A stretch of DNA of 64,000 bases from Siphonodentalium dalli. Its lineage: Eukaryota > Mollusca > Scaphopoda > Gadilida > Siphonodentaliidae. The stretch's first letter is position 1. Each line of letters opens with the position of its first letter. Below the pieces are notes generated by a model that was not told the origin of the DNA, did no database searches, and was given only the letters and a program-made list of their open reading frames with translations. Of the stretch, positions 23,799-36,206 are shown one piece after another. The stretch covers positions 71,529,980 through 71,593,979 of the forward strand of contig CP136063.1 of the NCBI GenBank assembly GCA_032622095.1. The letters are read 5' to 3'. Both the position numbers and the translations under genes were made by a program.

Positions 23799-25670
23799 CA
23801 GACAGCCAGACAAACAAACAGAGGTCTTCAAAATATATATGAGATTAATAACGCCCCAATTTATAGCGAGCCCGAAACGAGACCAATGCAGCCATAAATC
23901 GGACTTCTATTAATATAACATTTTATCCCGGATCTTGTGCATGTTCTGGGGTTATCGTAGACACGATCTTAGTTTTATTGTAGACAAAATTCGGGTTTCT
24001 TAATTGGGCGCCGTTTGCCACATACATATAGGGGCCTATAGATCGATGCAGTTTTAAAATTATAGGTCTATGGTCGCGGGGCTCAATAATTACGCGACGT
24101 GACCCCGTGACCTAGTCCCAACCATTGATCATTTAATAGAAATCTTAACAGCACATTCGAGAACAAGAGTCCTGGTAGATTTATACAGGACGCGCTTGCC
24201 AATTGGAATAGGTCTCTCCACGTACCACTCAACAGCCCTGTAATTGTCACAGGATTACGACACCCGATTATAATACAAACATATCGATTTTGAAGAGTTT
24301 TTAACGATCGGACGATTATTGCCTGCTGGGACACTTATCGGTTGTTATCAGTAAAAACTTCGACAACGTGAGGTATTTACCGCCTGATGCATCCACGACG
24401 GACCGGTGAGTGGAACCGGCGTCTGGTGGAACCGCGAGCGTGACATCATACACGAAGGCTTCATCGAAGCCAAACATTCAATATATGTGCACAACATAAT
24501 GGGAATGTTATGATAAAAGAATTGCGTTTGAGCGTGACGGTACAGTCCCCTCCACACTCGAAAGGAATATGTCCAGACTATACGGTGACATCGATTCCCT
24601 ATTCCCAGTTCCTTATTCCTTATTTGAGTAAGAATCTATTTTAACAAAATAAACGTTGCGAATGTGTGGCCGGCCGCCAACAAAAAATTATTTCAGACAA
24701 ACCGAAAACTGCATCCCTCCATACACCCCCGCAGGGGCCACACGCAGTGACAATACTGGCATATAGGCTATCGGCAATATACCGTCATAATATACATGTT
24801 GTTTACACATGTACCAAAACTTTATAAAGAATGACCCCAACACCACTATAATAGTTTATACCAATATAGCTGCGTTCTAGGGTAGCACCATATAAGTTCA
24901 AAATCACTACTCTCACATGTCCAATGTCGCACCGAACAACCCCTTAATTGTACACTGTACTATTTGAATTCGTAACTGTATACCTTACACTCTGTAGTAT
25001 CGTCATTTGATGATCAGATAAATAAATTGAATTGACTTACAATATTGTGGAGTTATTGTATATACGGTCACCAAATTCTACCAAATTCTAAGACAAAAAG
25101 GGACAAAAGTCTGAAAACTGTATCGAACCAAACCCATATTCTATATATATAGTATGACTTGTATTTGTATGTGATTAATGCACACATCAAAGTTGAATAA
25201 CTATATATACATGTAGATTAATTTGATAACTATAACAAAAGTTATCACCGGAACATCAAAGCATTAAGCATGTAATTTCTGACGAAAAGGGACTCAACTG
25301 ATCCGACCGGTTCAAGTTCGAACTTGATCTGTATTTCCATGTGATTTAAAGATATCATCCTGATATTGTTGTATCGAATATACTTGTCATTTCTCGGAAG
25401 GAGTACGGGTTCCACCAAATTACGTCACATTGTCTTCTGTTAGTCGTTTCAATTGCATGGAGCTTTCGTCTTTGAGAGAGTTTTGATTGGCTTTAATAAT
25501 TCTGAATCCCGGTTTTATGACATAGAAACTCTACGATAGGTACGGTAATAAGATCATCTATTATATATTATATATATGTCAGTTGTATAACAACTTAACG
25601 AATCACACAGATCACACTGCCAATATTGTAAACTGTTTTGCATGCATGTGTGTGTTCACATCCTAGCAGA
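23799..25670. other. Interval with no recognised gene
   Basis: Frames on both strands near 24.1-24.3 kb look somewhat protein-like (FIQDALANWNRSLHVPL on the plus strand), but without splice context or recognised similarity. No mobile-element ends found. Confidence 0.35.
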
Positions 25671-25874
25671 CTCGCGGCCATTTTGAATCCACCAGGTCCG
25701 GTTCCGTAGATTGACTTAACTTTCCATATATGGAATTCATGAATAATTCAAAAGATCCATATATGGAAATGCTACTCCAAAACTTTGACATGTAGCACTG
25801 AAACCACGGAACCGGGGCTGGATGAATCTATGAAACCACGGAACCGGACCTGGTGGATCCAAAATGGCCGCGAG
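25671..25874. mobile_element. Foldback element of about 200 bp
   Basis: CTCGCGGCCATTTTGAATCC, then ACCAGGTCCGGTTCCGT, is mirrored at the right end (ACGGAACCGGACCTGGTGG, then ATCCAAAATGGCCGCGAG). An inner pair TTTCCATATATGGA lies on both sides of the centre. Part of the right arm is duplicated (CCACGGAACCGG at 25804 and 25837). Confidence 0.7.
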
Positions 25875-26249
25875 TTAGTGACAGGGCATATTGTCTGCAC
25901 AATTGCCGGCGAACTCTTAATCATTTTGAGACGTCATGATTTGTGGAAACTGCCAGTTCAAGGGCCATTTATATACCCCGGATGTTTCACGTGCTCATAA
26001 TTATACCTCCGATGTTTCGCTCACGTTCTCTTAAACCCCACTGTCAAGGGTTGTGGGGGCTTGACGATTTGAACGTACAGCATTGTCGCCAATCAGATTG
26101 CCAGTTACACAACCGGATGTGTGACAAGTATATTTATGTGTTTCTTGAAGATAAACTATAGGCGTATATGTAATTGTTGTAGAAATAATCAACAACATCG
26201 GCTGTATATATTCTTTCGCAAAACACGACATCTGAACATGTCTGAATTT

Positions 26250-27612
26250 AGTCCAAGTCTTCTCGTACTAAAGCCGGCTAAGATATTGGGATGGAGGTGC
26301 CGGTCTTTAGTCCGAGATCGCGCGCATAGCCTTCTTATGACACGAGTTACGCCCAGGATCTGTGGCGGGAATCTGTGGTGTATTTTACTCGATTTACCTA
26401 ACAAAGCAATACATGATGCTATATACGTCGGAAAGAGTGACATATTATGGTCAGAATGGTGTATAATAATCTAACTTTAATGTTAAATTACACATAGAAT
26501 ATTCCGGTTGATTGCCACAAACATCGTTGTTTTTTTCTGTTTGTTTACTTAACTGAAAGCCGAACTCAGGTTCCGAAGAACTTCGGCATTGTCCGGTGTT
26601 TGTTCTGAGTATTCTAGTTTCCGTTTCTATATATAGCGCGGGGTTTTCCGAACAAAATAGCGAAAACCGATCGCCGCAAAGTCCAGTTTCCAATGTGCTT
26701 TGAGAACAATTCCCGCACTAAAAACTTAATGACATAATGGAGGATCAGAAAGGTATTTTTGTTAACAATTTTCGCAAGCAACTTGTCAAAATTGGAGCAA
26801 ATTAGAACTCTTGTGTCTGACTTGCCATGCGTGTGATTTTCATCCATGTGCATTTTGACTTTTGTGTTGATAAAATAATCGGAGAACCGAATCACACAGT
26901 TTCGAAATATAGTTCTTCCGTTTTAGTGGGACTTTTCAAACTTAAGGTTAAAAATTTATACAAATTTTGTTTAATTTTTTGTGTGCTTAACAAGAGCAGT
27001 ATATTGCTCTGTTCGCTTAGTATATATCTTAATTTCGCTGAAGTCCACCAAATGTGGGAAATGTAGCACCATATTATTTATTCTAATGCTCGTTGTGTTT
27101 ACACTGTTTTAAACTTTGAGAGGGCTGTAATTCCCCGTAATTTATTTAATGTATTACATTTATATCTTCAATGTTTAATTAATCTATTTATTTTTTATTT
27201 ATTGACACACATAATTACGATTACAATGGAGAATTCATCGTAATTTGCGTTGTCAGTCGAAAATCTACGGAATATTTTCAACGGAAAATGCCGAACACAG
27301 TTCGGGAGGTCAACTGAGTTCGCATACTTTAAAAAATTTGTAAACATTGCGGTAAATGTCTCTTTTCGCATTAAATTACCGCTTTCAATTCACAACTGAT
27401 GTGGGTTTCAGATCAAATAGCATGTCTTCTGCGGAAAATATCCGTTTATTGTCGCAATTGTGATATTTTATTTCATATAATTGTGGTTTTATTTGAGCGG
27501 GTCACTAACGCTTAAGTCGTGTCATAGGAATGCATGGGCCTGGAACTCGGACTAAAGACCGGCACCTCCATCCCAATATCTTAGCCGGCTTTAGTACGAG
27601 AAGACTTGGACT
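26250..27612. mobile_element. 1.36-kb segment bounded by a 67-bp inverted repeat
   Basis: Arms 26250-26316 (AGTCCAAGTCTTCTCGTACT onward, ending TTTAGTCCGAG) and 27546-27612 are identical in reverse complement as far as I can read. That implies a recent origin or gene conversion. The interior is noncoding and contains a block (26640-27010) with a relative at 46790-47150. Confidence 0.7.
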
Positions 27613-29161
27613 AGTCTGAATTAAGCAAAAACTGAAGATATAGTCCTTCATTGGTCCCTAAAATATTACCATAAACAAACAGGGATGATTCTGACGAGAG
27701 ACACCACATTAAATTGATATCAAAATGGCATTGTGTGTTGCCAATATTGATATAAAAATCCATGGGTTGAGTTTAAGTATAAGTTTAAGTATATTGGCTC
27801 ATGCGATATGCAACGCGGGTTTTAAAACCCCGACTGATAACACTGATGACGAACATGCAGGCGCTATGGCAATTGGAAGATAATTGTATCTTGTGTACAT
27901 AGTGTATTTTATCACACAGTGTGCCCCTAAATCCGGCCTCATATTATTCAGTAAGCCACACGTGTATTATCGGTACAAGCAGCGACGTAAGAGCTGAGCG
28001 CAACCATATCGATATCAATGCCGGGACTTTGTTATTATGTTAATTCGAATATAATTAGGATCTTCAATTTAAGTTGGATTATTTAGTGTTGACTGTGAGA
28101 TAAACATGGGTGATAAGGGTGGTTGAACAATTTTGTAAACATGAAAAGACACAAATAAAATGGACCTATATTTTTTCTCGAAGGTGTCTTTACTTCATCT
28201 ATGGTTGTGACAAGGAAATCAATACTAATTTGTGTTTAACACCAGCCATTTCGATACCGTTTTTCTTGCTAAAATGTGATTATGTGATAAAATGGATCTC
28301 AAATTCGTCGCAATTCAATACTAAATTTATTAACCTCGCGCGTCCACTAAATTCGATTGATATATTTCGTATATAATTTCGACTCATTAGAGATCCTCTA
28401 TTTAATTTCTTCTCTCCATCTTTTGTATATAATTTCCATTTGTCGATATCATGTTATTTTGATCCGAGAAAGAAAGCATTACAGTGTCCCAGAGCTTTTA
28501 CTACGGAAAATGCAAATTAAATGCGAACAATAAAGATTTATCCAATACTGTTCCCACCAGGAAGTCAAAGAAACCTCTTAATGGAGCATGTTACATGGGC
28601 AGATATATCGGAAGCAAATGAGTGCATGTGTAATGGGTGGGCGTATCAATTATATATTGATTCATATCATGATATAGATGTGCAATTCTCCTGAACTTGT
28701 CAGCGTGTTCAATAACACGATCAATTGAAACGTATAGCACTGTTCATGCTGGCCAACCGATTCACAGCCTCTCGTTGCAAATGGAGGGGCCCTCGTTGTT
28801 ATGCATAACCCTCCAATAGTGCAATTTGGATTATTTTAACGAATCATGTTCATCATATATATAGGTCCATACCTTTTAAATTAAAATTATCAAGAGGAGA
28901 AATTATACATAGGCCACCATTAGCACGGAGAGGCCTCTATTGGCAAAGAGATGTATATCCATGCATTATAGTCATATATACATATTTAGAACGGTTAGAA
29001 CCTGAATTAGGTAAACTAAGAAAAGAATACTTAATGTATTTGGTGCGTTGCAAAACCAGAACTACGTATGGAGTGGGTACAATATCCCTGGTCGCCTACA
29101 TCATAATATATAACAGACACATGCAACCACAGGTATATACACATTATTTACTTGTACCCAC
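27613..29161. other. Probable nompC intron, no feature recognised
   Basis: On the 3' side of the minus-strand exon at 29162-29275. No ankyrin-like exon and no element boundary were found. Confidence 0.4.
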
Positions 29162-29275
29162 CTTGTCAGTAGATAGTCTGGCATCCTTCCCTGTTGTCCG
29201 GAGTAAAATCTGAACAACGTTGTTAGCGCTGCCTGTCCGTGCACATGCCATATGTAAGGGAAGTTGGTCCAGAGG
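29162..29275 (-). CDS. nompC: TRPN/NompC-type ankyrin-repeat channel, next ankyrin exon
   Basis: Minus-strand exon of 114 bases, phase 0 at both ends, acceptor TTTTAG, donor AAG|GTGGGT. It encodes 38 residues, PLDQLPLHMACARTGSANNV then VQILLRTTGKDARLSTDK. In Drosophila NompC the repeat ending KADPTIAGG is followed directly by PREQLPLHMVASRQTG and later GRDIRL, so this exon is the expected successor of the exon at 32860-32958. The intron between them is 3.58 kb and holds a GAT microsatellite, a foldback element and a proline-rich reading frame. The following exon (expected DG.IPL..AVEAG) was looked for down to 12 kb and not recognised. Confidence 0.85.
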
Positions 29276-29530
29276 CTAAAACAAATAATGCGAGAATAAT
29301 TAATAATTGTGACAGATAATTTATCTACAAGACAACTAACGCTTACAATAAAGAGCGTTTACCGTTGAAGTATCCGGATAAATGTGACATAATATGGGTT
29401 ATTTTGTGCTGATACCGTACTTCAATTACCTGTGCATTGGTCAAATAATAAAACGCTGTGGTTGTAATTTATTAGTTAGTGTAAACATATTTTATTCCAA
29501 TCATAATAGCATATGTGAACATTTGACAGT

Positions 29531-29770
29531 TGATGATGATGATGATGATGATGGTGGTGATGATGATATGATGATGTTGATGGTGACAATGATAATGACT
29601 ATGATGGTGTTGACACATGGCGATGACGGCGTTAATGATGATACTTCCGACGACGACGACGACAACGATGATGATGATGATGATGATGGCGATCGACGAT
29701 GACGATGCTGATGACGACGACGATGATGATGACGGTGATGTAACTATGAAGACGACGAATACGACGACGA
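29531..29770 (+). repeat. GAT/GAC trinucleotide microsatellite
   Basis: An imperfect (GAT)n/(GAC)n tract with GGT and ATG interruptions, inside the nompC intron. It produces Asp-rich, Met-rich and Ser/Ile-rich pseudo-frames on both strands. Confidence 0.9.
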
Positions 29771-30649
29771 TGGACACTTGGGGTGCAACGGCCACCAATC
29801 GCAACAACCATATATATATATATACTAACACTTTGTGCTCTGTATATACCCTACGTTTTCACTCTTTATTTCATAACAATATATGTTTGAGTGAAATAAA
29901 GCAATTTAATTCACGAAAGTGTTGATAATAAGACATATAATAATATAGACTGATTGATTGAAAGGGGATTAAAGAACAAACCCTTCTCCCTTCATATGCA
30001 CCGCTCGTCTTATAGCCTTTATTTTGATAGAAATACACAAAAAAGAAGACAAACAATTAAATATATCAAATTAAGATTCTTTCTTTTTCTTCCTTCTTTT
30101 TATTGTTGCTTGTGCTCTTCCTGTCGGAGGAGTGCTACTGCGTGGTGTTTGATTTAGTAGTATAGTGTTGTGGTTGTTGCTGACAGATGTCGTTGGATCC
30201 GCTAGTTTTCTCATTGTTTAGAGCGATAGATGCTTCTTGGCGATCTCTGAAATATCCTGGTGATGGTGCCTCCGGGGCTAATTCGTATGCTGCCAGGGGA
30301 TCCTCAGATTGTTGTTACGCCACCTGTGGTGTATCTAGCTGCTGAGATTTTGATATTGCGTGGTGGACAGGGCGAATGCATTGTGGGGCTTTTATTTATT
30401 TATAGAGTTGGAAATTCCGTTTATTTAAAAGTCGGAACTACGCGACCAGTAGGCCAAGTCCAGTAAAACGGTTCGTTATAGGTGCTGGTTGTTATTGTTA
30501 TTTTAACGGAATTCTGAGTTGGTCATTCGCGAAACCAATATATTTTATATTCTATAATTAAAACCGTGGGTATACAATATATGATCCTCTTTATGGATAT
30601 TGTAGGAAGGTAAATTTAGCTAAAGCGGTGGGATATCTTGCAAGACAAC

Positions 30650-31385
30650 ACATTTCGGTTTGCGCTATAACTTCTCAATGTTTTAAGGTGTTACACAACG
30701 TCTGATAAAAAGAGTTCTATCTGGAATATTCACACAATTTTTTCAGAGAACATGCATAGAGTAAACATAGTCCTATCGGACTATCGTAAAGTAGTTCCGT
30801 TTAATTCGGGATTAATTAACCCTCAGACTGCCGAAACTGCCGACAATAAATTCGCTTGTTTGTGTCCCCCGAAAATCAAACTTGCCTGTTTAGAGGTCCC
30901 ATTTTCGTGGCTAATGGTGATAGAATCACAATTTTTCAGTCAAGTTCATGGATAAATTACATTACACTTAATCGGCTTATGTCCGCGGCCATAAACCTGC
31001 GTTTTGATAACAATTTATTTGAGACAAACTGTTGCGCGGGTATCAGTCGGCGCTTATCGGTTGAAGTTATTATGATCGTGCAGCCTGCACGTGCAACAAG
31101 TGTTCAAATACAACAGAAAAAAAAATACTATGTCAAATAAATAACGTGATCAATGGACAGACACGTTTCATTTCCGTGGGACACGAAAAAGCGAATTTAA
31201 TGTCGTCAGTTTCGGCAGTCTGAGGGTTTTAATTAATCTCCTTTACGATATCCCGATAGGACTATGTTTACTCTATGTTCTCTGAAAAAAAAATGGTGTG
31301 AATATTCCCGATAGAACTATTTTTATCAGACGTTTTGTAACACATTAAAACATTGAGCAGTTAGCGCAATTTTCTGAAATTTCGG
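30650..31385. mobile_element. Foldback element in the nompC intron
   Basis: Arms about 30650-30860 and 31188-31385 are reverse complements. They share GTGTTAC..AACGTCTGATA, AGAACATGCATAGAGTAAAC / GTTTACTCTATGTTCT, ATAGTCCTATCGG and CTCAGACTGCCGAAACTG. The spacer is about 330 bp. TTAACGGAATTCTGAG with CCAATATATTTTATATT flanks it at 30503 and 31768 as a direct duplication. Confidence 0.65.
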
Positions 31386-31855
31386 ACTATTTCGTCTATA
31401 AAAATACGATGAGCAACTGAAAATGTTTTTCAACATTCTGGAAGGGGTATATGTCCATGGTATATATGTTTAAAATTTCACGCATAAACTATGACAGATA
31501 ACAAAGTTATAATTAGTTTTATAGGCCCACCATAAATCCCCTATAATAAACGCGTGCCTCCGTAAGCACATGGCTTTGCTGTGGATACTTTCGTTCCCAG
31601 CATGCATCATTCTCGCTATCTGTAAAATGTCTATGAACAATGGCTGCATGTGCCATGCACTCTTAGCTTTGATCCGCATTTAGAAGCATTCTGGTGTGGC
31701 GAATGAGAAACCTGCAGTAATTTATAAGCCGTAGTTCATTGTAATAATTTGAAGAATTACTTGTCTTAACGGAATTCTGAGGCGGTCCATTCATGTAACC
31801 AATATATTTTATATTATGATTTATATTTATGACTAATAATACGATCTTGGTGGCG

Positions 31856-32234
31856 TTACCATTTCTGACTATGGTTTTCTTGTTGTTTTGTTGGTGGCCG
31901 ATGCTCCCCCCTCTCGGGAGACACCGGAGGTCGCGGTGTCGGTGGATTATACTCCGAATCTGAAGGCAGAAAGTTAGGTGATGACACCATCTGTACCACG
32001 AAGTCGACGGTGGGGGAGGGGGGGGGGTGAAATGAGTGACGGCGGCATCCCTTTCCCACTGGTGCACGTGGTGGTTGCGTCGACGGTGCACACATGGGCT
32101 GGTGTTCCTGATCCACGGTCAAGTGCATGGGACAATGTTGTTGTGCGTCTCTCAGCTCTCCCTTGTTTCCACTTGGACCTCCTTTCGGCGTCCTTGTGGT
32201 AGCGTGAATGGATCTTGTATATCTTCTGTGTCAT
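31856..32234 (-). pseudogene. Proline-rich open frame in the nompC intron, probably a coding relic
   Basis: A stop-to-stop frame of about 126 codons on the minus strand, GC-rich compared with its surroundings, with RAPVGKG, HSFHPPPSPTVDF and NPPTPRPPVSPERGEHRPP. An adjacent frame just upstream (DDTEDIQDPFTLPQGRRKEV) also looks protein-like, as if a frameshift separated two parts of one frame. There is no recognisable domain. A decayed retroelement or transposon open frame is the likeliest source; a lineage-specific exon is possible. Confidence 0.2.
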
Positions 32235-32859
32235 CCCTGTCTTCTGGGTAGCCTCACTGAATTGTCTCGCTCATCGCTCATTAGCGGCTTAAATATTGAT
32301 AATGCGACTGTCAAGTGTATAAGGTCAATTCAGAAGGATATTTTCCAATATATATACTGACTCCAAATTTTAAATCGCACAGATAAAACGGCAGGCTCGG
32401 TAGATGTCGAGTGCATGCCATGTGCATTGATCACACATTCACGTTTTAGTAATTAGAACCAACTTCGCCATTGCTGGCGCTATATGTTAATTTGCCTAAT
32501 ATATACGCCATACACATTGCCCGATATGAGCCACCGCGGGCGAGCTTCTATAAATGGGAAAATTTAAGGAATTCCCGATTACTATAAAGTTCAGCCTGCA
32601 TGGGGGCTCTATATATTCCAAACTAGAATGTGGAGTTAGTCTTGGTTCGTGCATGTATTTACGATTTTTTGGATACTGAATATATTTCAGCAGTTAAGTT
32701 GCGCTGGAAGAAATTATCGATATGCAGAAAAGGAAGGCTAGTCTGGAGTACATGTATTAGTCTTGATGTCTACATGTAAGTAAACAAAATGGTTAACGTG
32801 GATGCGGTGGTCCGAGGGGGGGGGGGTGCCAGGAAATAGTACATGTAGTATATACTCAC

Positions 32860-32958
32860 CCCACCGGTAATGGAAGCATCAGCCTTTCGGTTAACCAAAC
32901 TTTTAACAATTTCTTCTCTTGAAAATGCAGCTGCAAAGTGAAGTGCTGTACGCCCATC
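32860..32958 (-). CDS. nompC: TRPN/NompC-type ankyrin-repeat channel, ankyrin exon
   Basis: Minus-strand exon of 99 bases in phase 0 at both ends. Acceptor TTTTACAG precedes base 32958 and the donor GGG|GTGAGTAT follows base 32860. Its 33 residues, DGRTALHFAAAFSREEIVK then SLVNRKADASITGG, form one ankyrin repeat (TALHFAA core). They closely resemble the Drosophila NompC segment DGRTPLHFAAAFAKEEVVK as I recall it. NompC/TRPN is a mechanically gated cation channel with about 29 N-terminal ankyrin repeats acting as a gating tether. The next exon in the transcript is at 29275-29162. No other exon of this gene was found in the window. Confidence 0.85.
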
Positions 32959-32960
32959 CT

Positions 32961-34008
32961 GTAAAATATTAATTTATTAGAGCAGATTAACAAAACTGTT
33001 CGTTTCTCTTGGAAATCCTCGTCTCCAAAAATAGCTGTTTATCAAGCATACTTATGACCTGCCATAAATAAGTAAATATATATACACTGGCCACCCTTAT
33101 TCATCTGACAGAAGTTTTCATGGCAAAAGTTAACAACACACGATATGCACCCTGATTTTAAAAACAACCTTCTAACAATTCGTATGCATTGTATATAAAC
33201 ACAATGAATAAAGTTTGAAGCTGGTGTTCATTTCGAGACCGAAGACAAATTATACAGATGAAGTTTCAATGGAGTTTCGATGAGTAGTAATAATTTGTAA
33301 ATAATTTGCAATATAAATCTGGGTATTAAGGCTAAATGTGAGGGACACCAGTCCTGAATCAGTATATTGCCCATGTTTAGTGTCTTTGGTGAGTATGGGA
33401 CTAAAATAAATATTTGATATTACCTGCCTCCTCACAAAATTAATTTGAAGTAAATAATAAATAAAAATATCTGTCTCCCTCATCACTTTGAAAAAATATA
33501 CCCTGCGAAACGAACTATTTTGTTTATCTGGCCTAATAGTAAGTGGTGTAAATTTGCCGACCAAGAGTGTCAGAGTGTTCTCCGAGAAGTGCTAATTTTA
33601 CATCTCCAAAGTGCTAAGTTTTAGTTGTGTCTGCGGGGAGATAACATATTAACACTCATGGAAGTGTAACATATACCTCCGATGCGCATTATTTCACCGT
33701 CTCTCGAAATTTCTAAACAGCAACCAATGGGGGCATTTTGTTTGCCTCTCGAAAGTGATAATGTCTATCTCCTGAAGAATGGTCAGTTTGCACTTCGGGG
33801 AGGTACTTTACCACCAGTTGCTAACCCGCCGATGGAGTGGCAACATAGCATTTTGAGGGGCTGGTGAAAAAGTACATCTCTTGAGGTGCAAATTAATATT
33901 GCTTCTCCTGGGGAACAATTTGTACCTCGAGTTTTTAGAGTGTACATTACACTGACCAAACGGTTCTCAGTATCATGGTTCAAATGGAGGACTTACGTGT
34001 ACATAAGC
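32961..34008. other. No recognised feature
   Basis: Upstream side (minus strand) of the nompC exon. Paired gene-like words such as CTCGAAATTTCTAAAC and the short frames around 33.7-33.9 kb could not be supported as exons. Confidence 0.35.
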
Positions 34009-34011
34009 CTA

Positions 34012-34218
34012 TCGGTGTGCCACATAAGCAGTCTGATAATTATCCAGACTCCGCCTCATTTCTATCAACTGCGTCTGACGACACTGGAACTCTGAGTTAG
34101 TGATGACGGGAGCATCACCATTTTGTGAAAACTCATTAATATGCATGTATCCAAATAAGGCAATGTTTATAATTGCGATCCACACATATAGATATACACA
34201 TGTGCGCCTGAAGTCATG
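34012..34218 (-). other. 69-codon open frame with a predicted membrane segment
   Basis: Minus strand, between stops at 34219-34221 and 34009-34011. It reads DFRRT, then a hydrophobic CVYLYVWIAIINIALFGYMH, then a polar tail (NSEFQCRQTQLIEMRRSLDN, YQTAYVAHR). A strong donor CAC|GTAAGT lies 13 bases after the stop and an acceptor-like ACTTCAG just inside the frame. It could be a broken exon of a type II membrane protein, or chance. Confidence 0.2.
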
Positions 34219-35785
34219 CTAACCCTTTGAACCCGTAACACCGGTATTTACGTGCAAACGAACCGTGACTATATCCCGTAACACCGATATTTCGGTGCAG
34301 CGACGACATGATTCGGTAGCAAATTTATATATAGTATAACGAGCGTCAGACCCACTGATTTATATTTAAATTGCCCCCACATATGTCAGCGGCGCCCATG
34401 GTTCGTATGGAATGGTTGGCCGCTAGTATCGGGTAGAAATATATGCGCATGCGCATAGCATAGCATATAATCTACAAAAACATACGATATTTTAAGCGAA
34501 CTGTGCAGCTATATTTAGGGCATATAATTTCGTGTTCCCCGTGTGTGTACAGAGCAGACATAATTTAGACACACAATTTCAGTTTAAATTACCCGCGTAT
34601 ATTAGTCAGTGTTCTGCTACATATGGGGAAGGGTCTATCGCCTATCAAGTTGATTTATTCGCGCATGCGCAGACCAGCACAATGACAAATAAATGGTTTA
34701 TAGCGTACTTATACACGACATACCAACTAATATGTATATTTAAATGGGCCTATTGAAGTCAGCGCTGGCAAAGGTGTGTATATGGATTGGCTGCCCGCTA
34801 GAAACGGGTAGGAGAATATGCACATGCGCGCAGGCTATAATTCATTTTGAAAATGCGTTTAAGTGAATTGTGGCGCTATATATGACATATAGTTGCATGT
34901 TTCACATGTTCAGTAGACACAATCTAGACAGCTTACTTGATCAATGGGGCCACGATATGTTACGGGAAATTACGTTGTTTCTGCATGGTCTCTGTAATAT
35001 CAGTCTCTGTTATGCCACATGCGGCAAAAAGTCTATCGCATATCAAGTTGACTTACTCGCACATGGTCAGGTATATCTTAAATTTCACATTAGGATATTG
35101 GTTGCATCGAAACGCAATTCGCTGATGTATAATTACAACGTTAAAAGCTAGAATTAGTTTATCCCGCAAATTTCGGGTAGTTGCCTAGTAACCGTTTCTA
35201 AGGAGAGATCGGGTGGCAAAGTATCCCGGTCTTACAATGATCAGTGGTCCATGCATACATAGCATGCCTGTACAGTTTCAGTTATGTGTCTCCTTTGAAC
35301 ATAACCAACACCACGCGACTATAGACACTGTCTAAATTAAGGCAAAACATACCACTAAGTAGTTAGTGCAATGTCATTCGATCATTAGTGGTATTTGCTT
35401 AGCAACCGTTGCTACCCATAAATGGGATATTTGGTTCACTATTCTGGTCGGATATATCTCAAATTTCACGTTAGGGTATTACCTGTATCAAAAAACGCAA
35501 TCACTGGGGTTGAATAACGATGATATAAGCTATATTTACATTTTCCAGTCAATTCCGGGTAGTTGCCTAGCAACCGTTACCAAGGAATTGCCGCGAGGCA
35601 AAGTCTCGCGATCTTATAATGATCGCTCATCTATGTGGGACTAACCTGTAAAGTTTCAGACCTGTGTCACAGTTTGAACATAATCAACACCATGCGACTA
35701 GACACTCTAATTTAAGCGGAAATACCACTGGGAGTCCCGGGTCAGGGTGTCGATCACTGTGGGGCGTCAGGGTTCAAAGGGTTAA
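34219..35785. mobile_element. piggyBac-like noncoding element, about 1.56 kb
   Basis: Ends CCCTTTGAACCC (34223) and its complement GGGTTCAAAGGG (ending 35781). The right flank is TTAA and the left CTAA, fitting piggyBac TTAA targeting with one mutated base. Inside are two tandem duplications: about 34380-34680 with 34780-35060, and about 35066-35440 with 35446-35740 (GGGTAGTTGCCTAG.AACCGTT). Confidence 0.6.
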
Positions 35786-36206
35786 TATGCAGTGGCTTGT
35801 GTGAATAAGCTAATATTAATATATTTTGCAGGAAGCTATTGATTGGTCAAGCAATACATCATTCGAAGGGACGGCAATTAATGTCATTGGCGCGATTCCT
35901 CCCGCTTGAAAAGTTGAAATAGTTCATTCTATAGTGGGTTGTTTTTGTTTTTTTGCTTTTTACAAAATATAAATACCTATAGGTCCATACATTTTGTAAT
36001 AAAATGATTATGGGAATAAATATACGAACATCTTTGCATTCATCGGTTAGGGGGTGGGTCATCGGGCCAGATTCGTCTGTGAATAATGTGACTCGAGTCT
36101 AAGGTTCAAAATATAGTGTGCTGCACTCAACTCATAGCTACACAATAGCACGATTCGTATCAATTGAGAAATTATTGTGCTATCGCTCATGAGGTCACAT
36201 CATATC

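Noticed and set aside
24083-24334. Protein-like frames on both strands
   Set aside because: Neither strand gives a known domain and there are no matched splice sites.
26121-26474. 117-codon open frame
   Set aside because: It crosses the 67-bp inverted repeat arm and shows no recognised similarity.
29394-29831. Asp-rich and Ser/Ile-rich open frames of 102-119 codons
   Set aside because: Products of the GAT/GAC microsatellite.
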